Positions 46,880 through 59,056 of a stretch of DNA of 64,000 bases are shown here, one piece after another. The stretch lies in contig NC_058196.1 in NCBI RefSeq assembly GCF_907165205.1, positions 21,680,501-21,744,500 of the forward strand. Reading direction: 5' to 3'. How positions within the stretch are numbered: position 1 is the first letter of the stretch; each line of letters opens with the position of its first letter. This DNA comes from Coccinella septempunctata (taxonomy: Eukaryota > Arthropoda > Insecta > Coleoptera > Coccinellidae). Under the pieces are notes generated by a model that had not been told where the DNA came from, ran no database searches, and was given only the letters and a program-made list of their open reading frames with translations. Both the position numbers and the translations under genes were made by a program.

Positions 46880-46887
46880 CTTTTATA
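46880..46887 (-). promoter_or_regulatory. TATA box of the LTR-like repeat
   Basis: On the minus strand TATAAAAG is followed by CAGATTTTCCCCC and a pyrimidine-rich stretch, as in the plus-strand copy at 58010. Confidence 0.5.
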
Positions 46888-47135
46888 GGCAAATCCCCCC
46901 ACACATTAACATCTGAAAATTCCAGAATGCGACAAAAGTGAAAAACGTCGTCAGCTCCGGGGTTCATCGCATATCAACATCAGAAAAACGTTGAAATCTT
47001 CAACGGCATGCAAGAAAAACAACGTTAAACACAGATAAACGTTTTTTACATTTACTCTGCCTATCGGAATGAATGTACTGAATATTTGAGAATTAAATAT
47101 TTTCAAAGGCGGAAATATGAAATGAAAGGAATGCA

Positions 47136-48283
47136 CTAAAATGAACTTCAATTTTTCTCAGAAAACTGGAGATCATTACAATACTTTCGATACTTTTCTC
47201 GGAAATTGAATAAAAACCAGCAGTTCTGATTTCTGTTTATTCCATTTTCTCGTATAGAATGACTACCTCCCACTGAAATACATGTTGTTATTTTCAACCC
47301 ATAATAATAAAGTTATGAGATCTGAGAAAATTGTGTGAATAACATCTACTGCTTCATATTGAAAAACGAGTTAAAAAATCAACAAAATAATTTCCAAATA
47401 CCTCTGAAAAGTGTCGGATACGAATAATTTTCTGGAGATAAATTCCACATTGCCTTTTTCTCTATTTGCCCCACGGCTTGTGCGGCAGTTTCATCGAATT
47501 GTATCCAAATGCATCAAGATCCCAGATTTTTGCCGGCAGGCGAATAGAATAAAATATAACTTTCTCAGCAAATTATGTTCCTTTTTCATCCAAATCAGCT
47601 CTGCCTCTTCTTTTCATGACCATCTGGACTCCATATTCAAAACGTTCCATTAAAAATTCAAAACGCTAAATAAGTATCTTCAGTCGCTTTCAGCCTCCAA
47701 TTTCTGCCGTCAAATTGGTAATTACTGCAGACCGACATGTCCCTTTGAACTCTCCGGTTGCTTAAAAGCGTTGTCGTCTTCCTTATATTCGTATTTTAAC
47801 GTCTATGTAATCCTCGGCAAAATGAAATTGATATTTCATGAACATCCATTACAGGAGCACAAGGGAAGTAACGGGGGTCGGGAATGAAATAGGGTCTAAT
47901 AGAAGAATGCTCGAATAGTGAATAATATAATAGATAATATAATAAATGCTACTGAAGTGATATTAGGCTGCTCAAAAAATAATAGGGATCACGTATAGAT
48001 TTCTTTGCAACCGTTGATTTTGTTAAGTTATCTGAAACATCATATTCTAATATCGATTGAAATTCAATCTGGGAGGGTTCTGCATTTTCTGAAACTTTTA
48101 AGGTGTTTCACTCCCAATCTCTACAAAATCAATTAAAAAATTGAAATAAATGATTTGCTCCTTCGTAAATTGTTGCACTTATTTGTTTTTTCATTTTCTT
48201 TTTCAACTTCATTTACAGTAATAAGTTGAAGAAGCGAATATAGCAACTATGCCTGGTCACTCTATCTAGCGAACTGTCTAATA
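47136..48283. other. Unassigned region
   Basis: An 80-codon ORF at 47411 is unrecognised. No repeat relation seen. Confidence 0.35.
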
Positions 48284-49653
48284 GTTGGGGAGCCGACGAT
48301 GCTAAATCGGGATTTACTTGAGCGTCGTGGAGATTAGATGGTAGAAAGAAAAAAAAATTCTATGATGTTTGCACTTTCAGCGGTGGGGAAAACGTCTGCA
48401 GGGTCTCAAAGATGTAAAAAAATCATCAGGTGTACATTCTCGACCGTGTCAGATTAAGATACTGTATATACCATACGTGTCTCTGATAATGAATAGGCTT
48501 ATCTGACAGATTGCGCGGTGGGACTGGCAGTACGGAAGAGTTGAAAATGGTAAAAAAAAAATTTTTTTCCAGCGTGTCAGATTTTTGGAGGATATGTTAA
48601 TTGGACCCAAAGGAGGCTACTTTTGAAGGAACTGACAATTTGGACGTGATGCAAGGTCACAGCTGTCCTTTGAAAATGTAAAAAAAATCGTTACTTGTAC
48701 AAACTCGAGCGTGTCAGATTTTCATACAGATAGTTAATTTCGGTGTTGTAGACGTGTTGACCCATAAATCTGACACTAATCAGAGGGGGTTCTCTTGATC
48801 TGTCACTTTAAAATGAAAAAATGCATTTTTTTCGAATATTTCCCTGCCTGTTGCTCTAATCGTTTTTGTATTGATTATGAAAATTGTAGGTAACAAAATG
48901 CTACACAGAAGCAATTTTACATACTCTTAACCGTTCTGCAGTAAGAGGGTGATAAGGGCGAGGAGCTTAGCCACACATGCGAAAGGGCAAGGTATTTCTA
49001 TGATGACAATTTCGAAATTAGTCACGGAAATTTTAGTGTTGTCTCTGACTGAACCTCTGAATTTTTCAACGAGTGATTTTTCGCTTAAGCATGTACCGCT
49101 ACACACCTCGCATTAATCGCCATATATCTAAAATTGCTTAGGACAGAATTTGTAAAAAATGTTCTACAACTTTTATAATGAATACGAAAAAGATTTGAAG
49201 CCCAGGGGAGGAGATAATTCAAAAAAACTGATTTTTTTAACCTTTATGACCAATTTTTATGGTTTCGGCTTGCTAAAACTGTCAGATTATATTTTTCCGT
49301 TATTCTTGAATCATTAGCTTCACAATAAGAAAAAACGCCACCGAGCTCGAGAATGTACACGCGACGTTTTTTTTGCATCTTTGGCGCCCTCCCACACATT
49401 TTCAACACGCTCAAATTGTCAGATTAAGAGAATATATACTTTTCAACAGGTAATTAACCACATATATCTTAATCTGACACACTCGAGTAAGTACAATGAT
49501 AGTTTTTTTTACTATTCTGACAGGCTATTCTAGACAATTCCCCCTTATATACAGGTCTAATTTTTGGTAGAGGTACTCTACAAGGTCCAATGTATGGTCC
49601 CTTATATTAATCTGACACGCTCGAGTAAAACCCGAATTTCCCCCCTCCCAAAC
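48284..49653 (+). mobile_element. Iteron-rich TIR element (family F2), copy 3
   Basis: It starts GTTGGGGAGCCGACGATGCT after TA and ends CCTCCCAAAC before TA. It is colinear with copy 1 but about 100 bp shorter owing to internal deletions. It holds the same internal CTCGAG iterons. Confidence 0.85.
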
Positions 49654-49666
49654 TATAAAGGTACCT

Positions 49667-49865
49667 ACAGATTACCTTGACGTGACATGGGATCACGTCA
49701 TAATGCGCATGATTCAAAAATTTATCAAAATTGTTGTGTCGTGACGAGGGACGTGTATTCTTACGTTACGTCAGCACAATTTGAACGCTTCCCGCAAAAC
49801 CCTATGATAGATTTTTGAATCATGCGCATTATAAGCTGGTCCCACGTCACGTCAAAATAATCTGT
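49667..49865. repeat. 199-bp foldback MITE
   Basis: The left arm ACAGATTACCTTGACGTGAC is inverse to the right arm ending at 49865, and both continue with ATAATGCGCATGATTCAAAA. Arms total about 62 bp. It begins just 12 bp after the F2 copy. No coding sequence. Confidence 0.8.
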
Positions 49866-51411
49866 GGCACTCTTAAGCGTATGGGGTCCTTGTTGAAATT
49901 TGGTATATCGTGAGGGGGAAATTGAGGTGAAAAAGTGTAGAAAAATTTAAACACATTATTGAGAGTTCCTGTGAAATTGTTCGTTGGATTTCTATTATTG
50001 CTATTCCTTATCTTCTTCTCATTTTTGACGCCTGGTGAGACTGTGCGAACATCCAACTAATGATGGCAGCTCTGAACAATAATTTGGATCAATTTTATTG
50101 TTTAAGTAGCACATGTACCGAAATGAACCACTGCATAATGTAATGATGAGTAGATTCTATCAATTATTTTTCAAAATTCGTTATTTCGGAGGTTTTGTAG
50201 TTTTGGAGGTTAGTTATACCTTCTGTCAAACACAAAAACTCACCTTCAGCAACACGAACGAATGGCCCTTAAAAACATTTCACTCGAATCAGTAGCGAAT
50301 TTCGAATTCGAATATCGCCAATCCCGAAAATAACCTCTCCTATCTGATTTGTCGTCGTTGATTCGTTGCAGGCACGTAACATCCTCTGGAGAAACCCCAT
50401 TATTGGTCTTTTTCCGGCTCATCGGACCGGTGAGGGTCTGGATCGCTCGCGGGGCCCGAAGATCAGAGCAAATCGTATCGCAATCACTCGAACGACCGAA
50501 GTGACCTATCAGTTACGGGCGACGACGTGCGAGCAGAGCGTAATTTATATCGCTGATGGCGCCATCTTTCTTCGCGACCGATAATCTGGGGTTCTCTCAC
50601 TTTCGTGCGGCTCTCGGACTGTCCATCTATCCGACATTTTGATTCAAATGGTCGTTATTTGGAATATGGGATGCTGGGGTTTAGAGTGGATGGGGTTTCG
50701 ATAGGTGCTGATGGGTCTCCATTTGAGACAATGAAGAAATTGCGATGAAGGTCCTGGATCATCTTGAAAGGGTTCCTCAGCGACGAGGCTTTCGTCCATA
50801 AGGGATGATAGTTCCCCAATGCGTAATTTTAGGTAGAGGAGCATAAAGGAATCACCAAAATTCATGTTTGAATCGTCTGTGTCAACAGGAAAATGACTGA
50901 CATATTGAAGTATGGTTCACACAAACGTTGCAGAAGAAACCATTCAACAATCAAATTCCATAACCACACTAACGGCTTGTCCTAGGATGTCTTCAACCAG
51001 CTATTCTTCAGAGGGAAAATAGCAAACCTGCCCTGATGTCTTGTTACATAGGGCGTTGGGGATAACTATTGAAATTCAAAATCCGACAAATTCTTTCGAT
51101 TGTTCGAAATGAGGAACACAATAGTCACTATTACAAAACTCTAAAATCCACCAATTTACAGGGATATATCCTAGTGTCAGTCAAGTTAAAATTACTACGA
51201 AAAGTGGAAATGGCAGACAGTCTACTATACACAAGTGAAGAATTTTTCGGTATGATAAACAGAGCGCAATGAGAAGGTGGTGATTTTACGGAGTGAACTG
51301 ACCGGAAAAAATAGGGTGTTCTGTTTTCTGCTCCCAACAGGCTTTCGCACAAACCAAGAATCTTACTCACACCAGGGGTAGCACTCAGACAGGACGTGTG
51401 TCTCTTCTTTC
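49866..51411. other. Unassigned region with GC-rich island
   Basis: About 50340-50640 is GC-richer and contains a 72-codon ORF preceded by TTCGTTGCAG, which could be a splice acceptor, but the product is unrecognised. Near 51005 AGCTATTCTTCAGAGGG ... ATAGCAAACCTGCC resembles part of the LTR-like repeat at 45650. Confidence 0.35.
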
Positions 51412-51750
51412 TTGCTTTCAGTGGATTACGGGCTTTCGGACCAGCTAGTCCTGATTACATTAGGGAGAGAAGGGCCAAAACTGGGTGGGGTGAAGCTGAG
51501 GTTCCAAGTTGACAGAGTACTGAGTAGTAGCTCACCTCCTTTTTTGACGTTGTTCCGACCGGTTGTCCTTGTACTAGGAGTGAACTTTGTTACCACTCGA
51601 GTAAACGACAAGAAAAGAATTTATGAGCGTCAACTACTGAGCACAGAACGGATCAAGAAAACAGTAGGTAAATTATCAAGGTTACGGAGTTTAAAAAAGA
51701 ATACCGACTTAATGGACACTCGAACTCGCATGAAACTCAACACAGAATGA
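51412..51750 (+). CDS. Unrecognised 112-codon ORF
   Basis: The ORF has a hydrophobic N-terminal half (FLTLFRPVVLVLGVNFV at about residues 44-60) and a basic C-terminal half (ERIKKTVGKLSRLRSLKKN). Its composition is less AT-biased than most ORFs here. Just before it TTCTTTCTTGCTTTCAG resembles a splice acceptor, so it could be the end of a spliced gene. I recognise no family, and it may be spurious. Confidence 0.25.
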   Translation: MLSVDYGLSDQLVLITLGREGPKLGGVKLRFQVDRVLSSSSPPFLTLFRPVVLVLGVNFVTTRVNDKKRIYERQLLSTERIKKTVGKLSRLRSLKKNTDLMDTRTRMKLNTE

Positions 51751-51910
51751 TGGACCGTTAGGGAAATATATTTTTTGTACCTTCTTTCTATTTAATTGTG
51801 AAAAAAAATTTCCCATCAGATGAATACATTCAGCTAAATACATTATATATTATTATAAAATTAGAAATATTTCCTATTGCGTTATTTTGCTTGAAATTGA
51901 TTAAGCTAAG

Positions 51911-52045
51911 GGAAAAGCTTGTGTGCCCCACGGCAACGAAAGCTTAGCTGATTTTGACAAATCGTTAGAGTTCCCTATAGGGTACTTTAAAGATTTGTTA
52001 AAATCAGCTGACCCTTCATTGTCGTGGGGCACACAAAGCTTTTTA
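51911..52045. repeat. 135-bp foldback MITE (family F8)
   Basis: The left arm AAAAGCTTGTGTGCCCCACG and the right arm CGTGGGGCACACAAAGCTTT are inverse. AGCTGATTTTGACAAATC on the left is inverse to GATTTGTTAAAATCAGCT on the right. No ORF. Confidence 0.85.
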
Positions 52046-52171
52046 TTATCAGTGTAAAGAGGCATTTCTTAGAAAGTTATAGTCTAATCACTCTAATCTA
52101 ACGTAGGGAAGAACATTTTTTACAAAAACATGCACAAAACACAATACTCGACCAAAACAGCATGCGAATCA

Positions 52172-52245
52172 ATGGAGGGAAAAGCTTGTGTTCCCCACGA
52201 CAGCGAATGCTTAGCTGATTTTGACAAATCGTTACAGTTCCCTAT
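52172..52245. repeat. Half copy of foldback F8
   Basis: It matches the left arm of the foldback at 51911 (GGGAAAAGCTTGTGTTCCCC, AGCTGATTTTGACAAATCGT) and stops at the hairpin centre near TCCCTATA. Confidence 0.8.
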
Positions 52246-53328
52246 ACTTATAACCTAACCTATAATGTCAACGTTACCTTGGTTCTGAAAGAATAATTCA
52301 ACGTGGAATTTGTATCTCAGCAAGGTTTTCTCGTTAATTAATTGCAACGTTTAATTTCCGTACAATTTTTGTTGAAAAATATTGTTGGTACGTGTTAGAA
52401 AACTAAACACAACGTTACTTACTACGAAAAGGAAATCTCCTGGCCTGCTTCTGGAAATTAAGCCATTATATAATTTCAATTCAAAATACAAAGCATGCAT
52501 TTATATGTGGACTATAGAGACACCAGAAGATTTCATCTTCCCTAAAATTCTCCTTCAGTGTTCATTATACACGTTTACATGGCCGTAGATGGTGTACACT
52601 TCAATTGAATCAAATCAGTGTTTTTTCCTCGCTCGAAATGAATCCCATTTACCATATTTCCTTGCTTTTGAATTCAACATTATTCACGAACAAAAAGCAT
52701 CACAGAACCTGAACATGAATTCATTTACCACAAATCGTAAATTTTCTCCTGCTGAGCGACATTCAAAAGACCCTTTATCATTTTTGTATCAACTGTAGAG
52801 GTATTCAGCTGAGAAAAAACGGCACGTTATCAGCCCATCTTATTTTTCTCTTTGTGCAATTTTTTCACCGACCGGCGCATCCGAAACAGCCCAAAGAAAT
52901 TGATATTTTAAAAGATATGCCGCGTGGCGCCACGACAGTGATATTCGATGTTCGATTCCTGTCGCCTTGACGCTGACTACGGCATGCTTTTAGGGTTTAT
53001 GGATGCTTTATAAGCTCCCGAGAAATTCCACTCTTCGTATTCTATACGGAGGCTATTATGTACTTTTGTACCTTCTGAATAATGGGATATTGTTAGTTCC
53101 CATGAGAGTTGAAGTATCGATTGGAAGTTGCGTCGTTCGATGTGATGCGAACAAAAAATCTGTTGCTAATGCGATTTTCCCCTCTTTTAAAACCATTGAC
53201 ATCAGTTTTTGTGATAGAATGAAAACAAAGGGGGTTTCAATAACAGGTCAAGGTTTTAATTACGCGACATTTGGGACTGTCATAATCACACTTTGATTAT
53301 GTCATGGCAGATAGGTAACATATGGCTG
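52246..53328. other. Unassigned region
   Basis: ORFs of 67-97 codons are unrecognised. The 97-codon ORF at 53003 overlaps nothing informative. No repeat relation seen. Confidence 0.35.
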
Positions 53329-53457
53329 TGGGCCTGTTCCGATATTGCTGAACAGTACTGTCAGTATTTCAGAAACGATGCCTATTGGCCCAGTCGTTCG
53401 AGTTCTATTGTTATTCGATTGCGGGCCAGTACTAACAGCAATATCGGAACAGGCCCA
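53329..53457. repeat. TIR MITE (family F4), copy 2
   Basis: A 129-bp element starts TGGGCCTGTTCCGATATTGC and ends GCAATATCGGAACAGGCCCA, a perfect 20-bp inverted repeat. It is very similar to 26034-26159 throughout, including GGCCCAGTCGTTCGAGTTC. Confidence 0.85.
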
Positions 53458-53769
53458 TTAACAGTCCAAGAGAATGTCCATTCCCCTAGGAAAGGATAGC
53501 GCAGGCAGAACTCTATGCCGTTTTTGTGTTTACACTAGAGAATATTTGCAAAGGATACTCGGACAAACACATTAAAGTACTTTGTGACAGTAATCAGAGA
53601 AATCCCTCTCTGACGTCAAGGTCAACTTATACGCACTAGGAAAATGAAGCATTAGCCGGTTTGCCATAACATTTTGAAAGTATATTGGTGCCTGGCCTAA
53701 GCGGAGGTTCCTAGAAATGTGAGGTAGAAGCATTGGCTAAGCAGGAAGCTCGGTCATCAGCTTTTGTTC

Positions 53770-53945
53770 TGTAATAATGCACCCCGTGTTTTTATCAATG
53801 GAAAAGCGGCTTTCCTCTGGACAAGGGGTGATTATTTTTTAGATGTCAAAACACAAAAATCTGAGTGCCCTCTAAAAAGGAAAAATGTGGATTCGGCCCG
53901 TCTCGCGAAGGACAGGTATTGATGTTATATTCAATATTTTTCTGG
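53770..53945 (-). repeat. LTR 3' portion, third copy
   Basis: On the minus strand it matches the LTR ends at 40149 and 41135, including AATAATCACCCCTTGTCCAG and GGGGTGCATTATTACA. No primer-binding site or internal region follows, so it is a solo fragment. Confidence 0.75.
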
Positions 53946-54742
53946 TGAGAAAGTTTGAATGAAAATAGAATTAAGAAGAATAGCGGTGAAAGGTAAGTCT
54001 CTTGGGAGCTGCGAGAAGAAAGGTCTTCGATGGTTGAAGCAGAAGTTGTGGATTATAGTATGCTAACAGATATTTGTTACGAAGAAACGAGCAGGTCTTT
54101 TTTTGGGTACTGGCAGGATATTTGTGCCGATAGTCCTGGAAAAAGAACAATCAATCTTTTCCATTCCATAGACTGTAAGGAGAATAAAAAGTAGGTGCGG
54201 TAATAATAATTTATAGTGAGGTATTAAAAACTAAGATGTGCCCCCTTCGACCTTGCTCTAGTCTACGCCCCTGACTAGTTCCGGGTGGCCACGCATGGTA
54301 CCCTAATTCTATGGTGCTTTGGACAACTGCTGAGAGACCGACGCAGAAGCCCCACTCTAGAACAGCTACAACGTTCCGTTTCCGCCGAAACGGATCCGGA
54401 TTATTATTATACTTATATTATATATTATTTTCGTTCAAGTTGATGAATTCACTTGTCTTGTGTTGAACTCGAATATTGTGAAGCTTCTCTACCAGTTTCA
54501 CTCATTGGAGTCATTCTCTTCAAAATCTTCTTGTTCAGTAATGGTGCTTACAAGTTTCGCGCAAAACATAATATACTTTCAATCTCATCAAAATTATTCG
54601 TTACTCCATTTTCATGTTCTTTTTGTATTTCATTATGTATGAAATCTGTCCACGTGCGAGACTATGAAGAATCTTCAAACAGATTTGTTAAGAGTAGTAC
54701 TGTTCAATTGATACGTTCACTCGAGTCAACTCATTTATGTGC
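53946..54742. other. Unassigned region
   Basis: Short ORFs only (103 codons at 54453, hydrophobic and AT-rich). No repeat relation seen. Confidence 0.35.
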
Positions 54743-55320
54743 CACTCTAGATTTTCTCACATGAAAATGGGTATGTTGCACCAGAATAGAACTTTTTTAT
54801 GTCCTTCTCTTCGATAATGAATGCTGATTTATTGTCTTTTCATGATCATCATTTGAATTAGTTTATTCCAGTTATCAAGTCAACTCTGTTTTTAACCCCT
54901 CATTCACATATGACCAATTATTGTTGTCGGGTTTCAGATGTATGAATCCTCATGTTCTCCAGGGTAGACCCTGGATTTACTAGCTCGCCTTCAGATGTGA
55001 ATTTCTCAAGTATGATTCAGCGTTCAGTAGTAAGCCATGATACAGTCTCTCTTGTCCTGGTTCCACCCTGGAAGGTATGCTCTAGTAATCGTGTACTTTC
55101 TCAGTTGGTATGTCGTCATTATACTTTGTATTCTGATAGATATATTCACATATTCATTCATCTTGCTCTATATGCAGATTCAATCTCAAGCCTGCTCTTC
55201 TCAAACCAACGATTGGTGGTTTCCCTCATTCAGTACTTTCATTTTGTAATTCCCATAATTTATCAATTGTATCTCCTATTTTTCTGATATACGTTCTAAT
55301 CGTGTTTACTTGAAAGCAAT
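54743..55320 (+). repeat. Dispersed repeat (family F5), copy 2
   Basis: This is the longer copy of the repeat at 33220, with about 190 extra bp in the middle (about 54950-55140). A 111-codon ORF (54952-55287) crosses it but is not conserved in the other copy, so it is unlikely to be coding. Confidence 0.7.
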
Positions 55321-57762
55321 CCGTTTCTTTTAATATTGTACCTATTCATTGATAAATTCTGCACCGGTCAATTATCTGGTAACACTCCACTGCATTAATT
55401 TTACAAATTCTGAGCACCCCCGATTTTGAAAATGAGGGAACTATAGACTTCATAAAGAGGGCTCAGCATTCTTACCTAGTTTCCTATCCCGTCATCTACT
55501 CATCATTTTACTTCTTCAAAATATGTTGTTTCTAACTTATCTCAAGTCCCTAGCTACTTATTTTACCGACTGTCTGTCTTGTCTTCCCCTATTTCTATCC
55601 CACGCTATGAGTGGTTTCAAGACGCTCTTAGACAAAAATCAGTCTCTCACGCGCAGCAGTTCTGAGAACCTATTCAATCTCAGGGTCTATTTACTAATTA
55701 ACTTATCTGACATAAGTAACAATACACAAACTCTGCTCTTCCGAACAAACTTATCTTCGGCCGAATTTCTCTTTAGACTTCGCGACTGAGTAACATGAAT
55801 TAACTCCTCGTGAACTTAATACCTCTCTGTCTCAAGTGATCTAAAGCATCATATTTCCTTGAATGAATGCCTTTGCAGCGTCTGGCTGCAACAATGTAGA
55901 TCCGCACGATACATTAGATTAATTCAGAATTCCCATAGTCCTATTTATCACAGTTCGTCCGTAAAGCTCCTCTAATCCGTTTTATATTTTTGACTACGAG
56001 GGATCTTAAGCAGTCAGACCATCTCATTGGTTTGTAGGCACTATCGATCAATTTTTTCGTGCCATATCATATTGTTTTCAGGTGCTTATTTGAGAACGGT
56101 GCCACTTGCTACAACGATGATGGTGAAGCATTTATATGAACTTGCAGCATTTCTTTCCTATCATAAGTATCAAATTTTGATTCGGACACTAATCTCCACG
56201 ATATTGTAATTTTTGACAACTTTTTACTTTCGACTGTGGAGTTATTTGAAGATACAGGTTTATGCCGCCAGGGAAGCATAACAGAAATTGAGAGCTGAAT
56301 GAACGGCACTGTACATGGAGTCCCGTCTTAGAAATTCTACGCTTACTTCGTCTCGATTCTTGTAAAAGTCCTGTGGTCTCGTCCTCAAAACTTTTTCAAG
56401 ATAAAATCGACTTATTGAAACGTATACTCTAATAAATCTGCTGGAAAAATTTTGGCACGTGCTACTGAGTAGTGTTGCCAGTATCGAATAAGGGTCCGTC
56501 AATTTTAAACGTTACTCAATCGAAGGAGAAGCTATGTTGCTCTGACGAGGTCAAACGAGACCGAAATCATGGTCAGCATCTGCTTTTCTTCGATGGAGCG
56601 TACTCTATTTGGTGGCCCTGACGATAGCAAATAAGCTAGCTCATTCAGATCGTTACACCTGTCTATATTCATATCGGCGGGTGGTATGCATCTGAATTAA
56701 TTCTTATTATTATTCATTGCCTTCCTTTTAAAACGTTATAACTTTCATATCTTTTTATATTGATTACCGTACTTGTTTTAAGTTGTGAAACAACCGTCCT
56801 CCGTCAAAACATTTTCCAGGAAACATCAAGAGATCATTCTTTCGAATTGGGTTAATACATGGAGTGTCTCTGAATGAGGAAATTTCTGACTTCAATGAAT
56901 TTCTTGAATATGAGAGTATGCAGGAGTTTCTTCTGACAAAACTGATATTAGATGGGTTCAGCTGTATTGAATTGAATATGGATTGAATCTCGTTGAAACT
57001 GATAACTTGTTGTTTCATCGGGTTAGCTCAAAACTTGCTGGGAGGAACTGTTTCTATGATGTTCGCTGATAAATTGGAAAAAAAATTTCGCAGAGCGACA
57101 TCCGAAAAGATCGATCAGTGTAAGAAATAAGTAGCGTCTTTTCAAATACCAATGCTGTCCACTAACTGGAAATGTTCCATCAAAAATTATGAGATTATAT
57201 ATCTGTAGCGTTGTGAGGAATCGCATCATATATCACGCGGTTTATTCCAACAGGTAAAGAATAAACTCCTCACCTCACCAACATGATATTCACCAACGAT
57301 GAGTTTTTTACAATAACAATAGCTTTTTCAAGTGACTGATTCTAATAAAGTAAAGAGCACATCCTCAATGAAAATTATGCAATTTGGTCCTTCATTTTAT
57401 GAGATATATTTGGAACGAGAAGATTACCTTTTGAATATGATATTTAATATAGAGCTGAAAGCTAGGAAACACTTTTCCTTTTAGGCCATAAAATAATACT
57501 CGGACGCTGCAACCCTATTTATGGCAGGAAATCGGATTAGAAACCCCATCGGATAAAAAATAACGTTCCTAATACGAACGAAAAATGTTTGTTCGAAATA
57601 TATAGGAGCAGGTTGCCTGCCTGTGCCTCGGTAAACCAAATTATCCCTGTTTATAACATAATATCAATTTGTTACGAGATTTTTCCAATGATCAGCAGTA
57701 TTGACTATGGTATTGGTGTGATACCCTACAAGATGAATGTTGCATTGAGTATTAAAAAGTTT
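55321..57762. other. Unassigned AT-rich region
   Basis: ORFs of 60-88 codons on both strands are unrecognised. No TIR pair or LINE motif was found. Confidence 0.35.
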
Positions 57763-59056
57763 TGAATTCATTTCATTTCACATTTCCGCCTTTAAAAATA
57801 TTTAATTCTCAAATATTCAGTACATTCATTCCGATGGGCAGAGTTAATGTAAAAAACCGTTTATCTGTGTTCAACGTTGTTTTTCTTGCATGCCGTTGAA
57901 TATTTTGACGTTTTTCTGATGTTGATATGCGATAAACCGGAGCTGACGACGTTTTTCACTCTTGTCGCATTCTGGAATTTTCAGATTTTAACGTGTGGGG
58001 GGATTTGCCTATAAAAGCAGATTTTCCCCCACGACGGCCTCTTTTTACTCTTTAGTCTCTTTTGTCACTTTTACGCTCTGTACTCTCTTTTCCCTGTGTG
58101 CACGACGAGCCGTTCAACGAATTTAGAAATAATTTTGTGTTGCGAGGGTTAGTGCTCTTAGGAATTAATATTTAGTTCTCGTTTGTTTTCCGCGAGTGCC
58201 AGAAATAAAGGAGGTAGGTCCCCGTCTTTACCGTTCAGTTTCTTTATTAGACCTACGCCGGTTACTTCTTTGACACTGCTGTACTGTATCGCTCTCTGTT
58301 ATCTTTTGCCGTACTTTACCCTGTTTCGCGAGTCTGACTTTTCCCTTCGCTATCAGTCATGGTGCGTAAGCCCTTGGGGTAGTGAAGAGAAAGTCCCGTC
58401 AACCCCCTGTTCGCGTTCCGCGTCATAAGTATTGAAATAGAAATCTCTTCTTTTCTATCAGTCATGGTGTGTAAGCCCTTGAGGTAGAGAATAAGAGATA
58501 CCGCTCGTCGTCAGTGAAATCCCGTAGTTTCGCTCAAAATAGACCTTTTCTTCGCTATCAGTCATGGAGCGTAGCCCTTGGGGTAGCGAATAAAAGTCTC
58601 GAATAGATCCGCCCTGGTTGTGTTTTTTTCATTTCTGGAGAAATACAATTAATTACATCCCGATACCGTATAGCGAGTCATTTCACTTCGCGAGGTCATC
58701 CTTAGTATCCATTTCGTCAGTTCTGGTTGGTGCATTTTATTGAACAACCTTTGATTTTTCACTGTACCCGGTGTAAACTTTATAAAGTGCTCGTGATCGG
58801 ATCGAATTTCCCGTATGTTTGCTGATCGATTCGCTCATATTTCATACCTACACATATTTCCGTTGTTTATGTAATCAGTTTCCGAAGGTGTGAATAAACT
58901 GGTACATAATTTTTGACTACTTCGTTATCGCTACCACCGTAGATAACAGCGAACTCTTTCTTCGACTAGCAGCTACTCTGGTAGGTTTGCTATTCTTCAT
59001 AGTGAAAAGAATAGCTGTCGTTCGAGATAAGTTTTCTCCGAGGAAACCACGTTCCA
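57763..59056 (+). mobile_element. LTR-like long repeat, plus copy (probable solo LTR)
   Basis: It is the inverse of 45610-47135 and spans about 1.29 kb. It begins TGAATTCATTTC and ends CCACGTTCCA. Order: a U3-like part, TATA box (58010-58017), pyrimidine-rich start region, AATAAA (58204-58209), then the TACCCCAAGGG-type core (seen inverted at about 58350 and later), then a U5-like part. That order fits a retroelement LTR. No internal region or partner LTR in direct orientation is nearby. Confidence 0.65.
58010..58017 (+). promoter_or_regulatory. TATA box of the LTR-like repeat
   Basis: TATAAAAG is followed about 30 bp later by CTCTTTTTACTCTTTAGTCT, a likely start region, and about 190 bp later by AATAAAGG, a polyA signal. 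This spacing defines a plausible R region. Confidence 0.55.

Larger units (their letters stand above)
45610..47135 (-). mobile_element. LTR-like long repeat, minus copy (probable solo LTR)
   Basis: This is the inverse of 57763-59056. In minus orientation it starts TGCATTCC and ends CCACGTTACA, so TG...CA ends as in LTRs. It contains a TATA box (46880-46887) and a downstream polyA signal. The repeat is about 230 bp longer than its partner, close to two extra copies of a 107-bp tandem unit. No matching target duplication was found, and no gag-pol sequence is attached. The outer edge at 47135 is approximate. Confidence 0.65.

Noticed and set aside
54952..55287. 111-codon plus ORF
   Set aside because: It lies in the F5 repeat and is not preserved in the other copy.
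45610..59056. A single LTR retrotransposon bounded by the two long repeats
   Set aside because: The repeats are inverted, not direct, and no gag-pol sequence lies between them.
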